DNA of 64,000 nt from Nitrososphaera sp. (GTDB lineage: Archaea > Thermoproteota > Nitrososphaeria > Nitrososphaerales > Nitrososphaeraceae). Position numbers and translations under genes: made by a program. Positions 48,877 to 57,186 of this stretch are shown here, in pieces (the stretch's first letter is position 1; the number at the start of each line of letters is the position of its first letter). Where the stretch lies: assembly GCA_039938515.1 (NCBI GenBank), contig JBDUUL010000020.1:35062-99061 (forward strand), read 5' to 3'. The notes under the pieces are model-generated. The model was not told where the DNA came from, searched no databases, and saw only the letters and a list, made by a program, of their open reading frames with translations.

Positions 48877-49605
48877 GTGGCTTCAGGGCGCTTTGTCTTC
48901 TTTGACCTTGGCCAGACGCTTATCGACGAGGGGGATTTCATCGCGCACTTTGACAGGCGGCTCCTGGAAGTCCTGAACGGGTACGGCGCAAGGATTGACG
49001 AGCGAAACTACCTGGCCGTCCGTGACAGCATAATACGGAACCGGGGGATAGGTACCGGCAGCGTGCCCGAACTTGTTGAGCAGATTTGCAAGCTGACGCT
49101 TCCCGAAGGGTACTTTGCGGCAGTCATGTCAAGGGTTCAGTCGGAGATTTCAAGGGGCAGGGAGGCCCTGTTTCGCTTTTTCCCGGAGGCAGCTGATGTC
49201 CTTGAGGCGCTTTCAGAAATGCGATGCGAGATGGGCATAATTGCAAACCAGGCCGACGACGTCTCGGAACTCTTGCGCAGGTCCGGCCTTTCGCGCTTTT
49301 TCAAGGTCTCTGCAATCTCGTCGCAGGTAAACCTCAAAAAGCCGGACCCCAGGATTTTCCTGCTCGCAATGGAAAAGGCTGGCGTTGCAGCTGGCTCGTG
49401 TGTCATGGTCGGCGACAGGCTTGACACTGACATCTGCCCCGCTAACAGGCTTGGCATGGAAACGATAAGGACATGCGAGTCGCTGTTTTCGCTCCAGGCT
49501 CCGCGCGAAGAATGCGAGGTTCCTGCACATACCGCGGCGAGTCTCAGCGATGTTCCGTCCGTTATGAAAGGCATAATTTCGGGCGGCGGTAATGAAAGTA
49601 CATGA
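48877..49605 (+). CDS. HAD-superfamily hydrolase
   Basis: 242 aa from GTG 48877. HAD motif I variant FFDLGQTLIDEG (nucleophile Asp10-x-Gly-Gln-Thr; note Gln where Asp+2 would be expected to be Asp or Thr), motif II GIIANQADDV (about 120, N in the T/S position), motif III Lys in QVNLKKPDPRIF, motif IV MVGDRLDTDI. The D-x-G-Q-T sequence departs from DxDx[TV]; with Gly at +2 the general acid is missing, so a phosphonatase/dehalogenase-like activity or degraded catalysis is possible. Start overlaps nothing; ATG of the next gene overlaps its stop. Confidence 0.85.
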   Translation: MASGRFVFFDLGQTLIDEGDFIAHFDRRLLEVLNGYGARIDERNYLAVRDSIIRNRGIGTGSVPELVEQICKLTLPEGYFAAVMSRVQSEISRGREALFRFFPEAADVLEALSEMRCEMGIIANQADDVSELLRRSGLSRFFKVSAISSQVNLKKPDPRIFLLAMEKAGVAAGSCVMVGDRLDTDICPANRLGMETIRTCESLFSLQAPREECEVPAHTAASLSDVPSVMKGIISGGGNEST

Positions 49606-49919
49606 GCTATTGCTCGCTGGGAATCTTTAGGTCAGCCGTCAGAATCGTCAGGTATACTCACAGGCACCCGGCAAACATTGCGCTGCACTGCGCCGGCCTG
49701 CCAGCCTATGTCACAGGCATAGCAATCATTCTAGGCATTGTCAAGGTAGGGTTGCCCCAAGGCGCATGCATGATAGTCGCGGGGATCTCTCTGCTTGTGC
49801 TTGGTCATGCGATTGAAGGCAACGTCGGATCAATGACCCCGGTCCTGCTTGCAAGGATAATAGCGCGTTCACTGGTGCGCGCTAGACGCAATCCTGTCCA
49901 GAATCGAGTCCATCTCTGA
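49602..49919 (+). CDS. DUF962/Mpo1-like membrane protein
   Basis: 105 aa. VRYTHRHPANIALHCAGLPA gives the DUF962 H-x4-N-x3-H pattern, TM spans at about residues 32-52 and 56-76 (GACMIVAGISLLVLGHAIEGN, a truncated motif 'H.xEGN'). DUF962 proteins (yeast Mpo1) are Fe(II)-dependent dioxygenases. Coupled to the HAD gene by ATGA overlap. The 3' end overlaps the convergent HIT gene by 51 bases, so part of its tail may not be real. Confidence 0.7.
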   Translation: MSYCSLGIFRSAVRIVRYTHRHPANIALHCAGLPAYVTGIAIILGIVKVGLPQGACMIVAGISLLVLGHAIEGNVGSMTPVLLARIIARSLVRARRNPVQNRVHL

Positions 49920-50303
49920 CGGCTCGATTTTTCGCCGGGTCTTGAACATCGAGTGGACGGGCCCCGCTCCGTCGCCTTGCTGCCGGGGGATAATGTGTAT
50001 GTGCAGGTGTGGAACCTCCTGGCCAGCGGTCGGGCCGTTGTGGACAGCTACCAGAGACCCTTGCACCCCAAGTCCGGATTCTATCGCGGTCGCGACCTTG
50101 CCGACAAGCTCAAAGATATCAGATGACTGGTCGCGATCCGCATCCTGCACCTTGACAACGTGCTCCTTTGGCATCACCAGGGTATGGCCGGCCGCAAGTG
50201 GAAACGCGTCGAGGATCGCTATGGCGTTTTGATTCCGAGCAACAACCCGTGCGGGGATTTTGCCCCCAATGATTTTGCAAAAGATACAGTTCGGATCCTG
50301 CAC
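49869..50303 (-). CDS. HIT family hydrolase/transferase
   Basis: 144 aa. CIFCKIIGGKIPARVVARNQ start, LDAFPLAAGHTLVMPKEHV and the catalytic histidine triad VPHLHIHIIPRQ (about residue 100-111). Nucleotide-phosphoramidate/AMP hydrolases of this type (HINT/Fhit) act on nucleoside phosphates. The CIFCKI Cys pair at the N-terminus is a common variant for zinc binding. Convergent with the DUF962 gene. Confidence 0.94.
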   Translation of the reverse strand: MQDPNCIFCKIIGGKIPARVVARNQNAIAILDAFPLAAGHTLVMPKEHVVKVQDADRDQSSDIFELVGKVATAIESGLGVQGSLVAVHNGPTAGQEVPHLHIHIIPRQQGDGAGPVHSMFKTRRKIEPSEMDSILDRIASSAHQ

Positions 50304-50325
50304 GGCTCTAGACCGTTACCGTGCC

Positions 50326-51780
50326 TTATGTTTGTGCCGCGCCGGAAGCCGCCGGCTGGCCCGGGACCTGCTCGGCATTTCCGCTGTTAGGTACTGCAAA
50401 TATCGCCGCCTGCCTCCTCACCGAGGGTACAAGCCGCTTCACACTTTCCTGGTCGATTGCAACTGAAGGTGCTCCCTTTTTGCCGACAAACCCGATCACT
50501 GCAGGCGCAAAGCCGTGGCTTGAAAGCTCCGGCCGGACAAGGTCAAGCACTTCCTTGCTTGCGACTATGATGTGGCAGCCGTTCAGCGAGGCCGTACAGT
50601 CCTCCACAAGCGAGTCTCTTGCTGCATATGCTGAAATTTCGGGATCTAGCAGCGGAATCTCGTTTATCACAAGCTGGCAGTTCAGCGACTGGGCGAGACC
50701 AGGTAGCGCGCTGATGCCCTGCGAGCCGACAGGATAAACAGCTGCAATGTTGGCACTCTTGTCAAGTGTACCGCCAAAGTCCGGGCAGTACTTTGAAACT
50801 ATCTTTCCCAAAATAAAGTGGGGCTCGGTGAGGTTCTTTATCGCCCTGCCGGCGGCAAGCTCAAGAGTCTCTGCGGTTATTCCCGATTTTTCGTATTTCT
50901 CCCGGTTGTCCGGGCTCATTGCGCCAAGCATTCGGAGTGTGAGCGCCGCAAGTCCTCCCAGGCTTTTTGTTATCATTATCTGCATTCCCTCTTCGACGAG
51001 GTCGTATCGAGTGGGAAGCTCCTTGGTAGTGACTGCCATTGCGCTGCAGCCGTAAAACAACTTGCTCTTCTTGAGCGAGCTATAGTCCTCCCAGGCGAGA
51101 TTATGCCGCGACGTGTACGAGTCGAGGTTTGCGCGGATGTTATCAAGCATCGATTCGCCGGGCGCGTCATAGACTGGAAAGAGCCTAAAGCTCGAGTTTA
51201 TTCCGCAGCCAAGCAGGCTGAGCATGTCTATACAGGAGGTCATAGGTATAGCAGCCTGGAGCTCGGCGTCGGGCGGCGAGAATACGTCGGTAACCTGCGC
51301 GACCGAGCTGACCGCGGGCATAAAGCCTGCCTTGTCGCCGCGGTGAAGTTCGATGTAGTCTAGCAGCGCAAACTGCGCATCAGGATTTTGCGTGGCCGCA
51401 ATTGCCATGCTTGAAACTGCCAGCTTTGTACTAAAGGGCTTGAAGAAGGTGCCAAGTGCGGAAGCCAGCTGCGCAGCCTCCTCGCAGCTGCCCTTCTGTA
51501 GCCGGAACATGGCAAGTGCGCGCTTGATGTCAACCGCGGTGTCGTGTTTTTCCTCGGCGGGGTCAAATACCCGCCGGGTAAGCTCTGGCTGCTTGCCGTC
51601 AACGTAGTAGTACGAGTCAAACCAGGAGGGTACAAGTTTCAGCCCGGCCTTGTGTACTTGAGTGGCTGCCGCCGACTTTATCGATGGGTCGACCTCGCAA
51701 GTACCGCTGGCAAGCCATGCCAGCGGATCGGCTCCTAGCTTTTTGAATTCTTCTACCCTGTCCCAGAAATTATTTGACAA
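50326..51780 (-). CDS. AIR-synthase/SelD-related protein, 484 aa
   Basis: From TTG 51780. I recognise the general look of the PurM/SelD/HypE ATP-binding superfamily in the C-terminal part (YDLVEEGMQIMITKSLGGLA, ALTLRMLGAMSPDN, SANIAAVYPVGSQGISALPG, LVINEIPLL) and TDVFSPPDAELQ, but the conserved Gly-rich loop is not obvious, so the family call is tentative. The N-terminal about 90 residues are helical. Conserved thaumarchaeal proteins of this size are labelled selenophosphate synthetase-related; no selenocysteine machinery is visible. Follows the HIT gene on the same strand. Confidence 0.55.
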   Translation of the reverse strand: MSNNFWDRVEEFKKLGADPLAWLASGTCEVDPSIKSAAATQVHKAGLKLVPSWFDSYYYVDGKQPELTRRVFDPAEEKHDTAVDIKRALAMFRLQKGSCEEAAQLASALGTFFKPFSTKLAVSSMAIAATQNPDAQFALLDYIELHRGDKAGFMPAVSSVAQVTDVFSPPDAELQAAIPMTSCIDMLSLLGCGINSSFRLFPVYDAPGESMLDNIRANLDSYTSRHNLAWEDYSSLKKSKLFYGCSAMAVTTKELPTRYDLVEEGMQIMITKSLGGLAALTLRMLGAMSPDNREKYEKSGITAETLELAAGRAIKNLTEPHFILGKIVSKYCPDFGGTLDKSANIAAVYPVGSQGISALPGLAQSLNCQLVINEIPLLDPEISAYAARDSLVEDCTASLNGCHIIVASKEVLDLVRPELSSHGFAPAVIGFVGKKGAPSVAIDQESVKRLVPSVRRQAAIFAVPNSGNAEQVPGQPAASGAAQT

Positions 51781-52024
51781 ATGATACAGCCTCCAACTTA
51801 GTGGTCCGAGTCCGGCTACAGGAAGATATGTGACAGAATAGAACGGTTTAGCGCATAATATTCATTCATGTCTCTGGTATTTCCCAAAGCCTTGATTTAT
51901 CCCGCTGCTTTCTAATGGCGATTAGATATATAAGGTTATTTTGTTTTTTGCAAAAAATACACGGCCGTCCCAGATTGTTGTATTATTTGGTTGCCTTCCA
52001 ACTGGGGCGCTGCTTGAGAGTACC

Positions 52025-52417
52025 ATGTACGCTAGGATAAATATCAGATGCACCATACCCGAATTTGAAATGACGGGTCGGGACTATGACCTGTGGGAAC
52101 TAAAGCAGGCCGCCAAGTGGTCACTGGATCTTTCCGAGCGCATCAGGGCCATTGAGCAGCTGCGCAACAACTTTGGAGAACAGGCAATCGAGGCCCTTAG
52201 CGAGATAAAGGAAACAGCCGTCCACGACGAGATTCGCTCATACTGCATTGAGGCGCTGAAGAATGCCGGCAGAGCGAGCGTAAAAGAGACGGTAATTATT
52301 GTAAGTGAAGAGCCCGTAGCAAAGCCGGCCGCAAAACCACCAACCTCCAAGAAAGATGCAGAAAAAAAGGCGCCGGCCAAGAAGGCAACCAAAGTTAGAA
52401 AGGCGCAGAAAATCTGA
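52025..52417 (+). CDS. HEAT-like repeat protein with Lys/Ala-rich tail, 130 aa
   Basis: From ATG 52025. The frame opens at TTG 51941 but TATA-like GATATATAAGG at 51925-51935 predicts a transcript from about 51955, so 51941 cannot be the start. Residues about 15-88 are two or three HEAT-type helices (LSERIRAIEQLRNNFGEQAI and EIRSYCIEALKNAG), then a tail with repeated Lys/Ala/Pro (SKKDAEKKAPAKKATK) as seen in nucleic-acid-binding proteins. Role unknown; precedes the sulfate assimilation genes but has its own promoter. Confidence 0.65.
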   Translation: MYARINIRCTIPEFEMTGRDYDLWELKQAAKWSLDLSERIRAIEQLRNNFGEQAIEALSEIKETAVHDEIRSYCIEALKNAGRASVKETVIIVSEEPVAKPAAKPPTSKKDAEKKAPAKKATKVRKAQKI

Positions 52418-52485
52418 ATTAATTTACAATTTCTGCCGATTGCAGACCCACAAACCCTATAATATCGGATAATCGAACTAGTGGC

Positions 52486-53265
52486 TTGCAGATGGAGTCT
52501 TCAGCAGCATTCTCTCCTGCCCGAATAGAGGAGCTCGCGGCTCGCTTCGAGTCTGCGACTGCAGAGGACGTCATAGCATGGTCCCTTGAAACGTTTTCAC
52601 CAAAGATCTCATTTGCCTCCAGCTTTGGAGCCGAAGACGTAGCTATTATCGACATGATGTGCAAGGCCGACAAGCAAAAGACCAGGGTTTTTACGCTGGA
52701 AACTGGCCGGCTGAACCAGGAAACATATGATCTGATAGACGACGTCCGCGCAAGGTACGGCATACAAGTCGAGGTTTTCTTTCCAGATCAAAAACAAGTC
52801 GAGGAGATGGTGCGGATGAAGGGCATGAACCTGATGTACGAAAGTGTAGAGAACCGCAAGTTCTGCTGCAATGTCAGAAAGGTCATACCGCTAAACAGGG
52901 CACTGGCAGGTCTTGATGCTTGGATAACCGGCATTAGGCGCGACCAGGTAAGCACAAGGGCCGCGGCGAGAAAGGTCGAGTCGGACCCGGTGCACAACGG
53001 CATTATCAAGGTAAACCCGCTCGCCGACTGGACATCATCGATGGTGTGGGACTACATCAAAAAGAACGACATACCTTACAACAAACTGCACGAAAAGGGC
53101 TATCCGAGTATTGGCTGCGAGCCGTGCACCAGGCCAGTGGTGCCCGGCGAGGACGAGCGCGCTGGCAGGTGGTGGTGGGAAAATGCTGCGCACAAAGAGT
53201 GCGGCCTTCACTTTGACCCCACTTCCAAGAAAGCATTAAAAAAGCCTTCAAGTAGCGAGTCTTGA
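52486..53265 (+). CDS. cysH: assimilatory APS/PAPS reductase
   Basis: 259 aa from TTG 52486 (ATG 52492 also in frame). CysH PP-loop SSFGAEDVAIID (residues about 45-56), DVRARYGIQ, the CysH KFCCNVRKVIPLNRAL motif, ITGIRRDQVSTRA and the C-terminal GCEPCTRPVVPGE plus HKECGLH. The CC...CxxC quartet ligates a [4Fe-4S] cluster, which marks the adenylyl-sulfate (APS) branch. Reduces APS to sulfite. TATA-like CCTATAATATC at about 52455-52465 lies 26 bases before the TTG. Followed by sat 5 bases downstream. Confidence 0.95.
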   Translation: MQMESSAAFSPARIEELAARFESATAEDVIAWSLETFSPKISFASSFGAEDVAIIDMMCKADKQKTRVFTLETGRLNQETYDLIDDVRARYGIQVEVFFPDQKQVEEMVRMKGMNLMYESVENRKFCCNVRKVIPLNRALAGLDAWITGIRRDQVSTRAAARKVESDPVHNGIIKVNPLADWTSSMVWDYIKKNDIPYNKLHEKGYPSIGCEPCTRPVVPGEDERAGRWWWENAAHKECGLHFDPTSKKALKKPSSSES

Positions 53266-53269
53266 GAGA

Positions 53270-54403
53270 TTGGAAAACGCGATTCCCTCTCCGCACGGGG
53301 GAAGGCTGGTAAGCAGGAACTCGAGGGTTCCTGACGTTTCCGGACTTTACGTTTTTGAGGTTAGCGCAGACCTGCGAAGCGACACGGAAAATATCGCAGA
53401 CGGGATTTTCAGCCCCCTTGAAGGGTTTCTGCGCAGGGATGATTTCGACAGCGTCATTCGCTCCGGCAGGCTGGGAAACGGACTCCCCTGGACCGTGCCC
53501 ATTGTTCTTGACGCGGACAGCGAGCAGGCAAACAAGATGCGCGACAGCGGGACTGTCGCCCTAGCGGAAGGCGGGCAGGTATTTGCAAAGCTCACTGTAG
53601 AGGAGGTTTATCCCTACGACAAGGCAGCGTTCTGCCAGTCCATTTACGGCACACTGGACATGGCTCACCCCGGCGTTGCAAAGGTCAACGGAATGAAGGA
53701 ATACCTGGTCGGTGGCGATATTCAGGTTTTCGACTCCAAGTCAGGCAGCATCCGCAAGTACCGAATCACTCCGGAGGAATCAAGAAAACAAATCGAGACC
53801 CGTGGATGGAAGAGCATGGTGGGCTTTCAAACCCGAAATGTCCCCCATGTCGCGCATGAGATGCTGCAAAAGGCTGCCCTCAATCTTTATGACGGCCTCT
53901 TCCTAAACCCGCTAATCGGCAAAAAGAAAGCCGGCGACTTCAAGGACGAGGTGATACTTGCTGCCTACAGGGCGCTTATCGACAACTATTATCCTAGCCA
54001 GCGGGTCATGTTTGCCACGCTGCATACAGAAATGAGATACGCGGGACCGAAGGAGGCAATACACCATGCTATCATGCGCAAGAATTTTGGATGCTCGCAT
54101 TTTATTGTGGGCAGGGACCATGCGGGCGTAGGCTCGTATTACCATCCGTTTGCTGCTCACGAGATCTTTAAGGACTATCCGGACATCGGGATTCAGCCGC
54201 TTTTCTTTCCGGCTTTTTACTACTGCAACAGGTGCCTGGCCTTTGCAAACGAGCGCAACTGCCCTCATGGTCAGGAACATAGAGAGGAGCTAAGCGGGAC
54301 AAAAATGCGAAAGATGGTCAGCTCAGGAGAGGTACCTCCAAAGCATCTTATGAGACCGGAGGTGGCAGAGACGATCGTCTCTTTTGCCGAACCTTTTGTC
54401 TGA
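53270..54403 (+). CDS. sat: sulfate adenylyltransferase
   Basis: 377 aa, homo-oligomeric Sat type. FQTRNVPHVAHEMLQKAAL (QTRN and HxxH), LIGKKKAGDFKDEVIL, MRYAGPKEAIHHAIMRKNFG and GRDHAGVGSYYHPFAAH (GRDHAG nucleotide loop), then a Cys-rich YYCNRCLAFANERNCPHG zinc segment. Makes APS from sulfate and ATP, the substrate of the upstream cysH product. Starts TTG 53270, 5 bases after cysH, so one operon. Sulfite reductase is not in the window. Confidence 0.96.
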   Translation: MENAIPSPHGGRLVSRNSRVPDVSGLYVFEVSADLRSDTENIADGIFSPLEGFLRRDDFDSVIRSGRLGNGLPWTVPIVLDADSEQANKMRDSGTVALAEGGQVFAKLTVEEVYPYDKAAFCQSIYGTLDMAHPGVAKVNGMKEYLVGGDIQVFDSKSGSIRKYRITPEESRKQIETRGWKSMVGFQTRNVPHVAHEMLQKAALNLYDGLFLNPLIGKKKAGDFKDEVILAAYRALIDNYYPSQRVMFATLHTEMRYAGPKEAIHHAIMRKNFGCSHFIVGRDHAGVGSYYHPFAAHEIFKDYPDIGIQPLFFPAFYYCNRCLAFANERNCPHGQEHREELSGTKMRKMVSSGEVPPKHLMRPEVAETIVSFAEPFV

Positions 54404-54464
54404 GCTTTAGGATACACGATGGCTTGAATCGGGCCATCCCGAACAATCGATAGCCGATGGCCGT

Positions 54465-54767
54465 CTAGCTCACGAGAAGCTCTACGCCTTGGCTAGGGGC
54501 CTGGCCGTCGCCGATAAGCTGCGCCATATACGCGTAGCATTTCAGGAATTCCCTCCCCTTCTCGGTCGTGGTGTAAAGGGCAGATCCGTCGCGGACATGT
54601 AAAGAGATCAGGCTCTTGGCCATGAGCTCATTTAGATAGTAGAGAATCTGCTCGTAGCTCAGGTTCGCCCGGTACATGATGTGAGTCTTTTTGATACCCG
54701 CCGTCGAGAGAGACAAAATATCGGCCATTATCTCGATTTTTCCACGGTTGCTTTTTTTCTCTGGCAC
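54465..54767 (-). CDS. winged-helix DNA-binding protein, 100 aa
   Basis: GTG start 54767. Single wHTH: IEIMADILSLSTAGIKKTHI, MYRANLSYEQILYYLNELMA (recognition helix) and LHVRDGSALYTTTEKGREFL (wing), the 'archaeal DUF4364-like/winged HTH' type. The promoter region holds TATA-like TCCTAATATAATAT (54786-54800) and, 19 bases further upstream, a GAAACG-type palindrome that recurs before the 54991 gene. Autoregulation and control of that gene are likely inferences. Confidence 0.85.
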   Translation of the reverse strand: MPEKKSNRGKIEIMADILSLSTAGIKKTHIMYRANLSYEQILYYLNELMAKSLISLHVRDGSALYTTTEKGREFLKCYAYMAQLIGDGQAPSQGVELLVS

Positions 54768-54818
54768 GAACTCTAGAAAACGGCCGATATTATATTAGGA
54801 GAATGTTAGCAGAACACT

Positions 54819-54833
54819 GATGAAACGACCGTT
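54819..54833. promoter_or_regulatory. palindromic operator candidate, copy A
   Basis: GATGAAACGACCGTT; core GAAACG-AC-CGTT(C)C is nearly palindromic. Sits upstream of the winged-helix gene TATA box (about 19 bases from its upstream edge), a position expected for an activator. Exact 15-base inverse copy at 56355-56369. Confidence 0.6.
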
Positions 54834-54990
54834 CCAGCACGCTTTTGCGCTGATTGGTGGCGCCCGGGTCTCGCGGATTCCCCAAGCACCGGTTAAATCA
54901 GCAAGAGCCGTACGTTTGTCGAAAACGAGAGCTTTCTGAGAAAAGAGTCGATAGTCGAAAATCAAAGCCCGCTATAGAGGCGCAGGCGGC

Positions 54991-56316
54991 CTAGTGGTTT
55001 TTCTTCTTGCCCCGGTGATCGTGCGAAGACTGGACGTCGCTATGGGACTGCTGAGCGAACAAAGCAGACTTTGCTTTGACCATGAAACTCAGCGCATCGC
55101 CAATGTGTCCGCGGGCCTGCCCAAGGTCGCCCTTTTGAATACTTTCATGCGCCAGCTGGAGCGCGTCCAGCGAAGCCTGGACCTTGGAGCTTATTGTAGG
55201 GTCGGTGATGTTCTGAGAAAGCAGCGCCATGTCGGATTTTTGGATTCTGTCGGCGGCCTCGACAAGTCTCTGCTTGGCAGTGGTTGAGAGGTCTAATGTT
55301 CCGGGAGCCAGAGTCGAATTGAGGTTTCGCTGTTGAGCATGGTCTCTGAGGTCAACTTGCACATGACCGAGAATCGTGCTTGCCTGCTGGAGCTTTTCCT
55401 GGGCTCCCTGTGTGTCGTTCGAGGCGAGCATTCCTCTGGCGTCGAGTATGGCAGCCGAAGCAGATCTGAAGAGCTCGGAATCATTCACGTCGTTTGCGGC
55501 TGCAAGCGTTTGGAGCTTCTGCGAGAGGCTGTCTGCGCTTGCAATCCCGTCAGCAAGGACCGGAAGGTCGTCGTCCGGGCTTTCCTTTGACGACTGCAGT
55601 TGCTCTTGCTTGACGATGGTTGAGGAATTACTGAGTGGCGCCGCGGGGTGAGCCGAGCCGTTTTCAGAGAGTTCGCTCGCAATCTGGTCAAACGAGTTAA
55701 GCGCTTCCCGAGCTTTGGACTTGGCCTCGTCCCAGTGCTTCAAGGTGATTGACTGAATCGCCGAGGAAGCCTGCTGCTTGGCCTGCTGATATTTTACCAA
55801 AATGTCCGCGGAAATAGTCTCATTTGAGACCAAGAGGTGCCTTATCGTCTTGCTGACCTCAGAGTCGGAACGGGAAAGGCCTGCCATGATCTTTTGAAGG
55901 TCCAAAGTTATCGAGCCCTGCTCTACAGCAGGCGAAACTACTTCAAAGGTGGTCGACTCTGTGAGATTTGCGTACGACGCGGTTATAATGTATGTCCCTG
56001 CACCGCAATTCCTTACGGGAATGGGCCGGGTGACGAAATTATTCTCAGAGTCAGGCAGAGCATAGCGGGACGGCCCGCAGATCTGACCGTCCGGGCCAAC
56101 AATCGAGACCTTGACACGTTCGTTACTATCGCTAGAAGCAGGTACGACCCCTACGACGATGACCCGCTCATTTGTCGAATAAACGTTCTTGTTAGACGTC
56201 ACCTCAAGAGAGTCGGCAAGCGCCGAATAAGTGGGCTCGAGTAGCATCAGGGACATAGATACTCCCAATATCGCTCCGAGCCAGCTCTTGGAAAGGTGAT
56301 ACAACGTTACTTTCAA
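54991..56316 (-). CDS. secreted protein, Ig-like domain plus coiled-coil, 441 aa
   Basis: Signal peptide (SWLGAILGVSMSLMLLEPTY..) then a beta-rich Ig-like segment at about residues 38-130 (NVYSTNERVIVVGVVPASSD, GTYIITASYANLTESTTFEV) and a long Ala/Gln/Ser-rich helical region to about 425 (YQQAKQQASSAIQSITLKHW) with a His/Lys-rich tail (SHDHRGKKKNH) able to bind metals. Looks like a cell-surface structural or adhesive protein; no family recognised. Its promoter (TATA CCTAAAATAATACC at 56332-56345) is adjacent to the palindrome 56354-56369. Confidence 0.8.
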   Translation of the reverse strand: MKVTLYHLSKSWLGAILGVSMSLMLLEPTYSALADSLEVTSNKNVYSTNERVIVVGVVPASSDSNERVKVSIVGPDGQICGPSRYALPDSENNFVTRPIPVRNCGAGTYIITASYANLTESTTFEVVSPAVEQGSITLDLQKIMAGLSRSDSEVSKTIRHLLVSNETISADILVKYQQAKQQASSAIQSITLKHWDEAKSKAREALNSFDQIASELSENGSAHPAAPLSNSSTIVKQEQLQSSKESPDDDLPVLADGIASADSLSQKLQTLAAANDVNDSELFRSASAAILDARGMLASNDTQGAQEKLQQASTILGHVQVDLRDHAQQRNLNSTLAPGTLDLSTTAKQRLVEAADRIQKSDMALLSQNITDPTISSKVQASLDALQLAHESIQKGDLGQARGHIGDALSFMVKAKSALFAQQSHSDVQSSHDHRGKKKNH

Positions 56317-56353
56317 CTATGGCTTTTCGCAGGTATTATTTTAGGTGACCGTG

Positions 56354-56369
56354 AAACGGTCGTTTCATC
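56354..56369. promoter_or_regulatory. palindromic operator candidate, copy B
   Basis: AAACGGTCGTTTCATC; with the preceding G it forms the perfect inverted repeat GAAACG-GT-CGTTTC. Lies about 9 bases upstream of the TATA-like CCTAAAATAATACC of the 54991-56316 gene. The 15-base stretch 56355-56369 is the exact reverse complement of copy A. Confidence 0.65.
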
Positions 56370-56463
56370 CGTGCTACGGGCAAAGGCCTTCTCAAGCACA
56401 CTATGGAATTCCGCGCCGTGCCTCACGCGGGATATATATAACTAAAATTGAAAATAATCAGCC

Positions 56464-57186
56464 GTGAGGACAAGCTTTGCACCGCTTTTCGCTTTTGGCG
56501 TCTTTATGACTGCCATTTTCACGCTTCCGGCAATTGCTGTAGCGCAGACCAATCCTGACGCTTTTAACGTTTTGAAGACCAAAAAGGACGAGACTTTTTC
56601 TTTGCCAGCAGCCGCGGCCAATAGGGACCTGAGCCATGCGATGGTCTATACTTACGATGCGCCAAAGGGCCAGAACTGGATCCTCGGAATTACAAATAAC
56701 GTGACCTATTCCCGTGCAAATACCTCAGTAGCAATAGTCAGACTGCAGGAACCAGCGCCGAGCCAGAAATTCATTCAGATTGAAATGTACGCAGGCCCGA
56801 ACCATGACTTTATCGTCGGAGTAAACACGACGGATACAGGCTATTCGGTAGTAAACACCCAGGACGGTCAGGGCTGGGCCACAGACGGCCCCATTTCCGT
56901 ATCGCATGCAGACAACCAGGGCCTCACGGTGACCGACGGGAAGAGGATCGTGGTGGACCGCCTGGACATACAAGGCTTTTCGGTCGGTTCGATTGCCGCA
57001 TATGGAAAGAAAAGTCCGGCGGATCCGGACAATGCTGTCGGCGGCCAGCTGACATTTGAGATGCTAGCGGGAAGTCCCTCCGATTCGCCTACCTACTACG
57101 TTCCGCTTGGCGTGATGCTCGGCATGGGCGGGCTCATGGGCGTCCTGCTCATGAAGAAGAGGAGGAAGCCGGAGCCTTACCAATAA
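56464..57186 (+). CDS. secreted protein with C-terminal membrane anchor, 240 aa
   Basis: GTG start at 56464 about 26 bases after TATATATAAC (56431-56440), so leaderless. N-terminal signal peptide (FGVFMTAIFTLPAIAVAQT), then a beta-rich extracytoplasmic domain with sequons (NNVT, NTS, NTT) and a C-terminal TM helix (YYVPLGVMLGMGGLMGVLLM) followed by the basic tail KKRRKPEPYQ, i.e. a type I-like surface protein. No family recognised. Overlaps the convergent nth gene by 38 bases. Confidence 0.75.
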   Translation: MRTSFAPLFAFGVFMTAIFTLPAIAVAQTNPDAFNVLKTKKDETFSLPAAAANRDLSHAMVYTYDAPKGQNWILGITNNVTYSRANTSVAIVRLQEPAPSQKFIQIEMYAGPNHDFIVGVNTTDTGYSVVNTQDGQGWATDGPISVSHADNQGLTVTDGKRIVVDRLDIQGFSVGSIAAYGKKSPADPDNAVGGQLTFEMLAGSPSDSPTYYVPLGVMLGMGGLMGVLLMKKRRKPEPYQ

